From Myxocyprinus asiaticus (Eukaryota; Chordata; Actinopteri; Cypriniformes; Catostomidae), in NCBI RefSeq assembly GCF_019703515.2, contig NC_059388.1, forward strand, positions 4,615,979 to 4,679,978: 64,000 nt of DNA. The letters run 5' to 3'. The position numbers and the translations under genes are program-made. The first letter of the stretch is position 1, and each line of letters starts with the position of its first letter. Positions 33,777 to 44,400 of the stretch are shown in pieces. Below the pieces are notes generated by a model. That model was given only the letters and a program-made list of their open reading frames with translations. It did not search any database and had not been told where the DNA came from.

Positions 33777-34968
33777 AAAAATAAAGGTTCCAAATAGAAC
33801 CAAAAAGAATTTGCATAATGATGCCATAGAAGAACGTTTTAAAGTACAACGCCTCTTTATTATTTCGTTAATTAGAAAATCACCTATGAAATGTTGCTTC
33901 ACAGAACCCAGAAACCAGTGCACTGGTTTAAAGAACCTACAATGAAGCATCAAGAATGGCTAAATCTAAAACCAATTAAATAGTCAATTCAAGAACCCTA
34001 TATACCCAAATGTAGAGGGCTCATTGCTGACATTAAGGTGCTGTGAAGGACCTAAGAATCTTGGAGATAAACATGTTTATGTAGTTCCTGCCGATGGAAT
34101 GCCAACCGCTGACAATTTTCAGGTGTTCCACCCCTGTTCAACAGTGCATCATGGGTAGAGGTATTTCAGGGTGCATCCATAAGACATAAGACAAACAGCT
34201 GATGTTGGACATCTGGGGCCTGATAACATCTGTGACATCTGTCTGTGGTAATCCATGGTAACCCTAATGGAATGATGGATTGATTGATGGATTGATTGAA
34301 AAAAAAAAACCTTGGGAAAACCAGACTCAGTTAGGGGAGCCAGTTCCCCTCTGGCTTGATAGTATGAACATATGCCAAAATTACTTAGCTAAGTGTCATT
34401 GAATTCATGTATAGATCAAGTAGATTTTAGATTTTTTAAGAATTTTGATTTTTTTTGTACGATATTTAAATAAAACACAGCCTATTGCAACAAATTTACT
34501 TGCTTGGAGAAGAAATTTTAAAGAGAGAGAGCGACTTTGGGTTGGATTCTGACTTAAAATTGAACGAAACCGGTCAGGGCCTCATTTCCCAAACGCATCA
34601 AAAGCCTTAATAGATCTTAGAATCCAAGTTACTATTCATCATAGTTTTGCAGCCCATTTCCCAAAAGCATAGTAACTTAAGTTGTACTTGAAAATGCTTG
34701 TAGATTTAATATATGCATTACTACTACTATTATTATTATTATTATTATTATTATTAAATGCACAAAATGGATAGTCTAAATGGATGAATAGATTAATTAG
34801 TAAACAAATACATTTATTTGTGTGAACTAGTTGGACAAGTTGGTAACAACAAAGTGGTGGCATGATTGATGCAGACAACTGTATAAATTAATATTTGAGA
34901 GAGAAGAAAAAGTAATTAACTTGCTGCCGTGCATGAAAACTGTCTTTATATATTTGCTCATCGTCCTA
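33777..34968. other. Non-coding stretch with (TTA)n
   Basis: A (TTA)n microsatellite lies at about 34722-34756. No coding signal. Confidence 0.55.
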
Positions 34969-35007
34969 CATTTACATTTATTCATTTGGCAGACACTTTT
35001 ATCCTCG
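34969..35007. repeat. Tail fragment of a common fish repeat
   Basis: TTTACATTTATTCATTTGGC and AGACACTTTTATCC together resemble the 3' end word of a widespread teleost repeat. Only this fragment is present. Confidence 0.45.
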
Positions 35008-35054
35008 TCTCCTCTTCCTCTCTGACACCCAAATGCTCTCTTGCCAGCACTACA

Positions 35055-35410
35055 AGTTGTGTAGCACCACACAAGGCCGGGAAGATAAGTGGTGAATGAG
35101 GTCCACCTGTGTGCCACACCGGTCTTGCATTCCAGTGAGGGGTGGCGGGAGTATTTAAGGAGAGGAGACAGAGGCAGACAAGAGAGAGAGATGAACGAAG
35201 CTGACTGTGTGTAGTGTTGAGCTGAAAAGGCAACAGAGTTTATGTGTAGTGTTGAGCTGAAAAGGCAACAGAGTTTATGTGTAGTGAACCTGAAAATCAT
35301 AACATAGTGAGAAGCAGTGTGTTAATGTGTGCGACTGAAACGTGCAACAATAAATGTCTACGTGTTTTGTCAAGCCGGCCCCAGCTTCCTCCTTTCCACA
35401 AACTGTTACA
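35055..35410 (+). repeat. Solo LTR, 5' part rearranged
   Basis: It shares TGAATGAG then TCCACCTGTGTGCCACACC, TCCAGTGAGGGG and the end AAACTGTTACA with the LTRs at 39718 and 40995. A 35-bp block (GTGTAGTGTTGAGCTGAAAA...) is perfectly duplicated in tandem at 35210-35279. No clear target duplication. Confidence 0.7.
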
Positions 35411-35976
35411 GCATCTTCCAAACGTCTCCTTATTTTGTGCTCCGTAATGACACATAATATGAATGCTTGTAATTAGCAGGATCATACACAGGGCCTTCAC
35501 TGTCTTCACTAATCCTGGAAGCTTTTATATTGAGAGGAATTTGTGAAAATGAAATATTACAAATGCACACCTGATTATGGAAGCAGATTGTGTAAAAGAA
35601 AAAGATAGTTCTGCACAAAATTACTGTAAAACCAATACGTAAATATGCAGTTAATTAGGTTAAATATTTTAGAAAATATTTTAAAACGTATTTTATCATG
35701 GTAAATTACAAATGATTGTAAAGTTACGCACAACAATAATGAAGTTACAATGACGAACAGCACTATACGGTCACATTTCAGCACTGTCACACGGACAGCG
35801 ACTCTCTTAAGTAGCACTTAAAAAGCGTCTTCACACGTTCATGTTAAGTGCAGTTTTGGGAACTTTCATAAAATTGCTTGTAGAAAATGCTCTTAACCGC
35901 TAGGATCGATCGTTATTGGGAAATGCAGCCCAGGTCGGATCACATGGTGTAGATTACTGGCCAGGTTCGCAGCATG

Positions 35977-36011
<35 letters not shown>

Positions 36012-36756
36012 GGATAAACTTCATGATGATCTACAGAATTCAACAGAGTGAGAGTTTATAAAGAATCTGAAAGGAAACATGGGGCAGTTTCAAAGACTTA
36101 CGTGTTTTGAGAGGTTGGTGCTTTTGGAGTCGACATCATACCTGAGAAACAAAATAGAAGGTTAGTGGAAATGTTGAGAAGACACACAACCAGAGTAAAT
36201 TATTATTTTTATTTTTTTTGTTACATCATTAATATATTTGTCAAATCTTCATTGTGTATACGATGGTAATTACAAGGATGCAAATAACCATAAAAGCATC
36301 AAATTCTGCAGAAGAAAAAAAGTCATATGGGTTCAGAATTTTTGGGTGAATCCCTTTAAGTACAATAATTCTCTTTCCTATTTTGACAAAATTAAAAACA
36401 TGTATAATTTTACATAAGTCCCAAAGGGACTCTGATGTTCTATGCAGCTATATGTCTTCACATTCTTAAATACTGCATGACCCTAGAGCAGAACAAACAC
36501 ATACATTGACAAAGGCAATACCCCGCTCACAAACTCACTTGCACACTTTTAAACTCAAATAAACGCAAGCACACACAATCAGATGTGATGAAAGTGACTC
36601 TCTCTCTCTCTCTCTACAGAAAGAGGGCTGGAGAGGATGTCAATGCCCAAAAATGTTTTACATATTTTTTATCTTATCAACACAAATAGTAAAACAGGTC
36701 CAGACATGTCACAAAGGTAATAGTAAAACTAGATTTTTAAATTTTCTGAAAAAAAT
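35411..36756. other. Non-coding; (GATT)n microsatellite and a repeat fragment
   Basis: (GATT)n at 35977-36009. A short piece of the abundant repeat (AAAAAGTCATATGGGTTCAG to GGGTGAATCCCTTTAA) lies at 36310-36360. (CT)n at 36598-36617. Confidence 0.6.
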
Positions 36757-36770
36757 AAAATAAATAAATA

Positions 36771-36816
<46 letters not shown>

Positions 36817-36837
36817 TATATATATATATATATATAT
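36757..36837. repeat. (AAT)n and (AT)n microsatellites
   Basis: ATAA/AAT units run into about 12 AT units directly beside the long palindrome. Confidence 0.95.
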
Positions 36838-37053
36838 ATCAAAAATGACTTTTTTCAAATGGTGATGGTGCTATTTTTTTTTTTTTACAACAGTAATATC
36901 CTGACTATACTTTGTGATCATTGTATGTGTATATATATATAATATACACATACAATGATCACAAAGTATAGTCAGGATATTACTGTTGTAAAAAAAAAAA
37001 TAATAATAAAAAAAAAATAGCACCATCACTATTTGAAAAAAGTCATTTTTGAT
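36838..37053. repeat. Long near-perfect palindrome
   Basis: The left arm from ATCAAAAATGACTTTTTTCA through CAGTAATATCCTGACTATAC is repeated as its complement in the right arm, ending AAAGTCATTTTTGAT. The arms are about 100 bp; differences are mainly in the T/A runs. The centre is an AT repeat near 36935-36945. It is flanked by TA-rich sequence, fitting a fold-back MITE. Confidence 0.92.
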
Positions 37054-37189
37054 TATATCTATACAGGGCCCATTTCCAGCAGCCATCACTCCAACACCTT
37101 ATCATTGAGTAATCAAGCTAAATTGCTAATTTGGTAATAGAAAATACCTTGCTATTATATCAAACACAGTTGAAAGCTATTTGGTTTGT

Positions 37190-37710
37190 TAAATGAAGCT
37201 TAACACTGTCTTTGTGTTTGTTTTTGAGTTGCCACAGTATGCAATAGACTGGCATCTCTTAGGGTGAATATTAGGTCAAAAATGGCAAAAAAGAAACAGC
37301 TTTCTCTAGAAACTCATCAGTCAATCATTGTTTTGAGGAATGAAGGCTATACAATGCTTGAAATTGCCAAAAAAAACTGAAGATTTCATGCAAAGGTGTA
37401 CACTACAGTCTTCAAAGACAAAGGACAACTGGCTCTAACAAGGACAGAAAGAGATGTGGAAGGCCAGATCAACTGAACAACTGAACAAGCGGATAAGTAC
37501 ATCAGGGTCTCTAGTTCTAGAAATTGATGCCTCACATGTCCTCAGCTGACAGCTTCATTGAATTCTACCCGCTCAACACCAGTTTCATGTACAACAGTAA
37601 AGATAAGACTCAGGGGTGCAGGCCTTATGGGAAGAATTGCATAGAAAAAGCCACTTTTGAAACAGAAAAACAAAAAGAAAAGGTTAATGTCAAACGAAAC
37701 CACTACGCCT
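37190..37710 (+). pseudogene. Tc1-like transposase N-terminal half
   Basis: It starts MAKKKQLSLETHQSIIVLRN at 37279, then GYTMLEIAKK and the first helix-turn-helix, a frameshift near 37372, and a second DNA-binding half (RVSSSRN, CLTCPQLTASLNSTRSTPVS) with stops. It ends near KKKPLLKQKNKKKRL before the catalytic domain. The sequence then passes into the proline-rich minisatellite, so the catalytic half is absent. Confidence 0.8.
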
Positions 37711-37799
37711 GCCATGTCTAGTCAAGCAGCCCCACCTTGCCATGTTCCCACATCTATCTCTGAGCCTAACACTGCCATCCGGAAGCAAAAGAAGAGAAT

Positions 37800-38100
37800 A
37801 AGCGCTCCTACTCCCCTGTCACAGCCCATTCTCACGACCACGAAGACCATTCCCCAGTCTCTGTCAGTGCTCACGACCACAGAGGTCATTCCCCAGCCTC
37901 TGCCAGTGCTCACGACCACATAGGTCATTCCCCAGTCTCTGCCAGTGCTCACGACCACGAAGGCCGTTCCCCAGTTTCTGCCCATGTTCATGACCACAGA
38001 GGTTGTTCCCTAGTCTCTGCTGGCATCCACGACCACAAAGGCTGTTCTCCTGTCACTGCCCATGCTCACGAACATGGAGACTGTTACCCTTCCAGTGCCT
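37800..38100 (+). repeat. 39-bp minisatellite
   Basis: About seven units with the core CATTCCCCAGTCTCTGCCAG and CTCACGACCAC. The period is a multiple of three, giving a 13-residue motif (LTTTEVIPQPLPV) in the plus frame. Confidence 0.85.
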
Positions 38101-38164
38101 GTGCTCACAGCCACCAAGACTGTTCCCCTATTGTGGCCAATCCCTGAGAATTCCACGGCTCTGC

Positions 38165-38620
38165 CCCCAGAGCCTCTGCCTCCTGACCCTGTTCCTGTCC
38201 TGTGGCAGCCTCCCAGGCCTCGTGACCATGTCCTGCGGCCGCCTCCACAGCCTCCTGACCCTGTCCTGCGGCTGCCTCCCAGGCCTCCTGACCATGTCCT
38301 GTGGCAGCCTCCCAGGCCTCCTGACCCTGTCCTGTGGCTGCCTCCCAGGCCTCCTGACCATGTCCTGTGGCCACCTCCCAGGGCTCCTGGCCATGACCCT
38401 GTCCTGTGGCTGCCCCTATACCTCCTGACTATGTTCTGTGGCCACCTCCCAGGTCTCCTGACCATGTCCTGTGGCCGCCTTCCAGGGCTCCTGGCCCTGA
38501 CCCTGTCCCGTGGCTGCCCCCTATACCTCCTGTCCCTGTCCTGTGGCTGCCTCCCAGGCCTCCTGACCATGTCCTGTGGCCGCCTCCCAGGTCTCTTGAC
38601 TCTGCTCCCTTCCTGGAGCT
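38165..38620 (+). repeat. 33-bp GC-rich minisatellite
   Basis: About thirteen units of GACCATGTCCTGTGGCCGCC plus TCCCAGGCCTCCT, giving an 11-residue proline-rich motif (PPRPPDHVLWP) and keeping several frames open on both strands. The long frames here (38010-38747, 38062-38763, 38406-38978) follow from this periodicity. Protein-coding status is doubtful. Confidence 0.88.
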
Positions 38621-38621
38621 G

Positions 38622-39062
38622 CCACCCAAACCGCCAGACCCGCTCTCTTCCTGGAAGCCACTTCGCTGGCCACTGGCTCTGCCCTGGTCTCCTGCTCCTT
38701 GCCCTGCCTTGCCAGGCCACACCCCACATCCTGTCTCGCCAGGCCATTCCATCTTCCTCTTGATCACATTCCAGAGATTTTCAATGGGGTTCAGGTCTGG
38801 AGATTGGGATGGCCATGACAGGGTCTTGATCCAGTGGTCCTCCATCCACACCTTGATTGACCTAGCTGTGTGGCATGGAGCATTGTCCTGCTGGAAAAAC
38901 CAATCCTCAGAGTTGGGGAACATTGTCAGAGCAGAAGGAAGCAACTTTTCTTCCAAGATAACCCTGTACGTTGCTTGATATATAGAATAAAACAAAAATG
39001 TTCACTTTACTCAAACACATACCTATAAATAGTCAATCCAGAGAAAATGATAACTTTGCATT
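38622..39062 (-). repeat. First copy of a 440-bp duplicated segment (proline-rich piece plus Tc1 end)
   Basis: It matches 40539-40972 from ACCCAAACCGCCAGACCCGC to CAATCCAGAGAAAATGATAA with few differences. The first 130 bp are non-Tc1; the rest is a Tc1-like 3' end. Confidence 0.88.
38755..38995 (-). pseudogene. Tc1-like transposase C-terminal part
   Basis: On the minus strand: NLLPSALTMFPNSED-like, then FFQQDNAPCHTARSIKVWME with a catalytic Asp, and SQSPDLNPIENLWNVIKRKM with the catalytic region ending in Glu. The DNA-binding half is missing; the frame runs on into the proline-rich repeat as a false fusion. Right inverted-repeat sequence extends to about 39110 (AATTTTTTCCAGAGCCGTAT). Confidence 0.87.
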
Positions 39063-39212
39063 GGTCTCTTAATTTTTTCCAGAGCCGTATATACAGTATA
39101 TACACATCTACTAACAGTTCGGCCCTCATACAGTGATGCTTAGTCCAATCTGGCCATCGACCTAAAATAAGTTTGACACCCCTGCTATAGGGTTTTTAAT
39201 TTCCCTATTTAA

Positions 39213-39533
39213 AGGGACATTCCAGGTTTAATGCAAGTTAAGCTCAAACTACAGCATAATTTTGACTTTTCCCTGCGTAATGCCGTAAACCCTAAAACAA
39301 CAAATTAAACTTTACAGCTCAAATAATAAACACTTTTTAACATAAAAAAATATGTAAATGCTTTTATAAAATGATAAGCTTCACATTTCTGCCTTTAAAC
39401 CCCACATTTCTGCCTTTTGTTTTGTTTTGTTTTTTTAAAGAAAAGGAGGGACGATATTTTATGAGGTAATCAACATTATGCCACAAATGCTGTCAATTAA
39501 TCTTAATTTATACTGAACCTGGAATATTCCTTT
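39213..39533. repeat. MITE-like element related to 33173-33776
   Basis: The ends are AAAGGGACATTCCAGGTTTA and AACCTGGAATATTCCTTTA, imperfect inverted repeats. The internal words are shared with the 33-kb copy. Confidence 0.72.
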
Positions 39534-39712
39534 AACATATTAATTCATAAATTCCTCTGATGTAATCAAAGTGACATGGGTGGGGGAAATTAATATTCAC
39601 CAATAATATAAACATTCATGATCTAATCAATTCCTGATGGTTTAAAACAAAATTACAATAACCTTCTGTTTCAATCAAAAATACGTTGCATTGCGGCAGT
39701 TAAATGTGTTAC
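39534..39712. other. Non-coding spacer
   Basis: 39639-39660 (GGTTTAAAACAAAATTACAA plus TA) is repeated exactly at 40972-40993, inside the adjacent element. Confidence 0.7.
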
Positions 39713-39717
39713 GTATA

Positions 39718-39940
39718 TGTGGCGAGCAAGACGCGGCCGAGTGGTGTCTGGGCAGAGCAAGGCTGGGAAGAAAAGTGGTGAATGAGTTCCACCTGTGTGC
39801 CACACCAGTCTAGCATTCCAGTGAGGGGCGGTGGGAGTATTAACAGTAACAGTGAAAAGTGTGTGTGTAAATAAATTTCTACGTGCTTGTTAAGCCGGTC
39901 CCAGCTTCCTCCTTGCCCATGCATTCCTTGAATCGTTACA
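39718..39940 (+). repeat. 5' LTR
   Basis: From TGTGGCGAGCAAGACGCGG to TTGAATCGTTACA, 223 bp. It has the shared TCCACCTGTGTGCCACACC block and a polyadenylation-like AATAAAT near 39870. Confidence 0.87.
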
Positions 39941-39941
39941 C

Positions 39942-39960
39942 TGGTGCCGATTCACGGGAA
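39942..39960 (+). promoter_or_regulatory. Primer-binding site candidate
   Basis: TGGTGCCGATTCACGGGAA sits two bases after the LTR. It shares TGGTGCCGA with the tRNA-Phe-like sites but diverges afterwards. The tRNA is not assigned. Confidence 0.55.
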
Positions 39961-39969
39961 GGTGGAAGG

Positions 39970-40140
39970 ATGAGCTGTCGTGGAGTCCTCGCCACTGCCA
40001 TCCCCTAGGAGGAGGAGCCGTTGCCATCCGCCAGATGACAGAGGAGTCACTGCCATCTGCCAGGAGCCAGAGGAACCGCTGCCATCTGCCAGGAAGTGGA
40101 GGAGCCATTACCGTCTGCCAGGGGACAGAGGAATCACTGA
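39970..40140 (+). repeat. Repeat-rich gag-like start
   Basis: GAGCTGTCGTGGAGTCCTCG resembles the MESS start of the other gags. About four imperfect units around GCCATCTGCCAGGA and AGAGGA follow. No intact protein. Confidence 0.5.
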
Positions 40141-40239
40141 CGTATTTGGATATCACTCATGTAAATAAACTGCACTTGGGTTCTCACACTTCATCATCTT
40201 TGTCTGCTCCTGTGTCTACAGCCTGCCTACATGTTACAA

Positions 40240-40971
40240 TTTATAGGTATGTGTTTGAGTAAAATGAACATTTGTTTTATTCTATAAAGTACTGACAACA
40301 TTTCTCCCAAATTCCAAATAAAAATATTGTCATTTAGAGCATTTGTTTGCAGAAATTAAAAACTAGTAAAAATAACAAAAAATATGCAGTGTTTTCAGAC
40401 TTCGAATAATGCAAAGAAAATAAGCTCAAATTCATTTTTAAACAACACAATACTAATGTTTTTACTTTTTAAGAGTTCAGAAAATTAGAAGAGCTCAAAT
40501 TCAAGCAGCTCAGCTTTGTTTGATGGCTTGTGGCTACCCAAACCGCCAGACCCGCTCTCTTCCTGGAAACCACTTCGCTGGCCACTGGTTCTGCCCTGGT
40601 CTCCTGCTCCACGCCCTGCCTCGCTAGGCCACACCCCACATCCTGTCTCGCCAGGCCATGCCATCTTCCTCTTGATCACATTCCAGAGATTTTCAATGGG
40701 GTTCAGGTCTGGAGATTGGGCTGGCCATGACAGGGTCTTGATCCAGTGGTCCTCCATCCACACCTTGATTGACCTAGCTGTGTGGCATGGAGCATTGTCC
40801 TGCTGGAAAAAACAATCCTCAGAGTTGGGGAACATTGTCAAAGCAGAAGGAAGCAAGTTTTCTTCCAGGATAACCCTGTATTTTGCTTGATATATATAGA
40901 ATAAAACAAAAATGTTAATTTTACTCAAACACATACCTATAAATTGTAAATCCAGAGAAACTGATAATTTT
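40240..40971 (-). mobile_element. Tc1-derived element nested in the gypsy derivative
   Basis: TATAGGTATGTGTTTGAGTA (40242) is the complement of TACTCAAACACATACCTATA (40922). The element retains the transposase C-terminus on the minus strand (FFQQDNAPCHTARSIKVWME, DLNPIENLWNVIKRKM; about 40660-40900). At 40533 the Tc1 sequence is interrupted by about 130 bp of the proline-rich segment also found at 38622. The outer left inverted repeat is truncated. Confidence 0.8.
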
Positions 40972-40993
40972 GGTTTAAAACAAAATTACAATA

Positions 40994-41149
40994 AAAAAGT
41001 GGTGAATGAGTTCCACCTGTGTGCCACACCGGTCTAGCATTCCAGTGAGGGGCAGCGGGAGTATTAACAGTGAAAAGTGTGTATGTAAATAAATGTCTAT
41101 GTGCCTGTCCCAGATTCCTCCTTGCCCATGCATTCCTTGAATCGTTACA
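40994..41149 (+). repeat. 3' LTR, 5'-truncated
   Basis: It begins inside the LTR at AAGTGGTGAATGAG and ends ATCGTTACA. The first 65 bp or so are missing and replaced by the 22-bp copy of upstream flank. Confidence 0.85.
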
Positions 41150-41199
41150 GTATATTCTAATTTGTAGAATCTTCTCTTGTTGAGTTTCTTTGGTTAAAC

Positions 41200-42130
41200 C
41201 ATAATGGGCAATCATTTAATCATTTTTCTTGGCAAAATTGCTCAAGCTCCATCAAGTTGGATGGGAGACCATTTGTGAACGGCAATTTTGACTCATTCCA
41301 CAAATGCTTATCTGGATTGATGTCTGGACTTTGAGTGGAGCACTCCAGGACATCACTATTTGTGGTTTTAAGGCACTACAGTGTGGCTCTTTTGCATGTT
41401 AAGCACTATGTGTGGGGTCATTTTCCTGTGGATATGAACCACACTCAAAGCCCCCATCCTCTTGCATACTGCAGCAGGTTTTCCCCTCAGGAGTTTTCCA
41501 TACTTAGCACCATCCATTTTTTTCCTTCTATCTTGAACTTCTTCACGACCCTGCCACAGAGGAATATCCCCCTTGCCTCCTTGGTACATTCTAGCATAAA
41601 GGTTTTTTTTTTTTTAGTGTGATGCGTTGGTCTACGTCAAATTGACCCTCAAAAGTTCTCTGAAAAATGTTTTCATCATCTCATAGAAACTTATTCCTAA
41701 TTGAGGCTCTCATAAGACTTTGGGCAATGCTGAGGGTCTCTTAGGTACATACCACCATGAGTGCAAGTGGCAGATGTTTAGCACTGTAGCAAGTGTAGTG
41801 ACTGAAGGCAGGACAATTATTAGGAGAATAATACAGAGGCCCTGCAGCCCACACCAGAAAAGCATTCCTTAAAACCATAAGAGAATTCCAAAATGGCACC
41901 CTAAAGTCTGGTATGGCCCAGCTAAATGAAAAGTTTATTACATCTGACTAAAATGTAACTGTCACAAAACAAGGGAGGGGGTCCAGGAAAACCCAACCTT
42001 TTAACCCAAAATTCCTCAACATCATAAATTGAAGACTCTGCTCTGCTGGTGCCAAGGAGTCTGAGATGAACCACATCTGGCCAATAAAAACGAACAAAGG
42101 AGGCTTGTCCAGATAGCATATACCCAAAAA
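41200..42130. repeat. Degenerate interspersed repeat, unclassified
   Basis: It contains GGGGTCATTTTCCTGTGG, ACTCCAGGACATC and TTTTCCCCTCAGGAGTTTTC, words typical of an old fish repeat read on its minus strand. Many indels. The frames here are not supported as genes. Confidence 0.45.
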
Positions 42131-42720
42131 CACTCATGATAATAATTATTCACATGACTTGAAGACTACTTTTCTGAAGAAACCCCCCATGCCATGAAAT
42201 CTACATCTTCGTTATAAACAATTTGCTACACTTAAATTAGGCCAATAAGGGAGCATGAGGCATTTCCTGTATCACATGCTAAAAAGAAACAAAAAAAAAA
42301 TAAAAAAAACATTACCAATACACAGAGCTAAAGCAGACTCCCTTATGAGACCCTCATGTTTGCAATGGACAACACAATTCTAATACTGAGACATCTCATC
42401 TTAATCCATGAACATTTTACACAAAGTCACAGTCATTTTGCTGACGTAACCCTCTAAAATGCACAGAATCTACCTTTTTGTACCAAAATGTACTTAGCCT
42501 TGCTAGATAATTCTGAAAATGATGTTGTTATGGCCTGTAATCACTTTGCTAACTGACAAATTGATGATTATAATCTTTAATCTTGTCTTATTCATGTCAT
42601 ATTACTAGAATGATAACCATTCATGATAAAGCACATCATGTTTACTATTGTTGAGATTCTTTCTGCATTTCAGGAATGTTTATGTTAATTAATTGTTGAT
42701 ATATTCAGTTGTATGCGAAA
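42131..42720. other. Non-coding AT-rich stretch
   Basis: Nothing identifiable. Confidence 0.5.
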
Positions 42721-42759
42721 TATATAAAATGTATGATTAAAACATGTAATTTTTGAACG

Positions 42760-43690
42760 GGAAATGGGAGTCTTCACAGACAAATAAACATTAATTCCCT
42801 TCAGAAATAGGGACAGACAAATTATTATGTGACCCAGCAAAAGACACTTCTGATTGGCTCAAGACACCTTTGGGGTGTGGTCAACTTCGACAGTACAAAG
42901 TCTCCCCTCCTCGGACAAACGCACTCTCTTGCTCTTGCTCTCTTCCTCTTCAGCTCTCTTCATCCTCCGCGCTCTTGCCCTCGTGGCTTGTAGCCTTCTC
43001 TGGCGCCCCTCAAGTTCCATACAATGTAGAGTCCAGGTAAGGCCTCCTTTCAAAGCCCGCTTCATCATTCCAGCAACAACCTGACATCCACGATCTTAAC
43101 AGAGGTCTAAAACATCGACAGAACAACCAGAACTTTCTACTGACAGAGCTGAAGAATCAAAGCAATGCAAGGAAAGTACATCTCCAGACTTTTACCGAAA
43201 GTACTGGTGTCTCTCTAATATAATTACCTTATTGCAAATCGAGTTAGACTGAATTAAGTATCAATGGTTCTCAAGGCATTTTCTATAGACTCCATAAAGT
43301 TCATTTTCTCTGAACAGATCATTTCTATTCAAGTTACTCTGTTACAGTTCACTTACAATCCATTTTTCATGTTTGTATATGTGTTAGTTTTATGTTAGAT
43401 TAACAATAAAGTCTTGTTTGTATTCAAAGTTAATTTGATTGTGGTATATTTTGATAAATAATCTCGTTACTTGATTTTTCAAAGATCTGTGCTCCAAAGC
43501 TCGAACTATATCTAAAATATTTGTGATATTATTTTCAATAAGCCATGAGAATAGTATTACTCCAATAAGTGAATTAATCATAATTCCCTTATTAAAGCTA
43601 ATTATAATATAAATTGTGAACGAATACAACGAGCCATTGTATTACAATTTTAATGGTGGAGAATTTTATTCAGACAAATAATTTCATTAT
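42760..43690 (+). repeat. LTR-like or promoter-like unclassified segment
   Basis: TTCTGATTGGCTC (inverted CCAAT box) at about 42850 is followed by a pyrimidine-rich region, a splice-donor-like CCAGGTAAGG at 43033, then a polyadenylation signal CAATAAAGTC at 43405. The order suggests a retroelement leader or promoter. No second copy was found to confirm an LTR. Confidence 0.3.
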
Positions 43691-44149
43691 TTGTCATTTA
43701 TCCTTCTTATAATAGTGGTAGAATGTGGCTAATTCCATTATAAAATTCCTTACATATTATGGTGAATGTACAGACACTTTAATCCATACCGTATGCATTT
43801 ATACTACCAAACATCCTATACTAGATAATGACTCTGGAGGAAAAATGGAAACTGTTTTAAATTAATTTGTGTTCCTTTGGTTTAACTACCAAACTTAACA
43901 TGCACACAACTGCACCATAATTCTAATTCCAACCTAACTGAGTTATGACCAAAATCAGGTTCTAAGACTATGATGTCATTCTGATCTCATGAAACTTACC
44001 TGACTCTATCAATATTTTTGAAAAGTTATATTATATGGTTCATTATGAGTCATGGCAGTTCCAAGGTGAAATGTTGCATTAAAAGAGAGTAACATTTTTT
44101 CCCAAACAAAATAAGGTTTTTAAGGTTAATGCTCAATTGAGTTTTAAAA
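43691..44149. other. Non-coding AT-rich stretch
   Basis: Nothing identifiable. Confidence 0.5.
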
Positions 44150-44400
44150 CAACAAAACCTAACTCCCTACCCTAAACCTTTAACCTAAACCTAACCAACA
44201 GTGTCATAAAAAGCAAATGTGAGCTAAAAAACTTAATTGCTGAAGCACCCATGTTTATTTGTGGTGCTTCTAAGACACTTTCGCCATACGTGTCGACTCG
44301 CGTGCTCTTCAGGACTCATACTGTAGACCTCTGCATTGCAAGTGCAGTTAAATAAGCTTGTAAATGTACATAAGTTGGTTAGGTAATGCAAATATAGTAA
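44150..44400 (-). repeat. tRNA-derived SINE, second copy
   Basis: On the minus strand it matches 12045-12300 from GCATTACCTAACCAACTT through TGAGTCCTGAAGAGCACGCG to TATGACACTGTTGGTTAGG. It is diverged, so both copies are old. Confidence 0.72.

Larger units (their letters stand above)
39718..41149 (+). mobile_element. Small gypsy-derived element containing a Tc1 derivative
   Basis: A full 5' LTR and a truncated 3' LTR are flanked by the perfect 5-bp duplication GTATA (39713-39717 and 41150-41154). The internal region is about 1.05 kb: a PBS, a short repeat-rich gag-like start and a Tc1-derived segment with its own inverted repeats. There are no pol motifs. Confidence 0.85.

Noticed and set aside
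38010..38978. Long overlapping proline-rich frames on both strands as genes
   Set aside because: They arise from a 33-bp repeat free of stops in several frames, and two of them fuse by chance to a transposase fragment.
42760..43690. Host promoter and first exon
   Set aside because: CCAAT-like, splice-donor-like and poly(A)-like words occur in order, but no coding exon or second copy supports either a gene or an LTR. Kept only as an unclassified segment.
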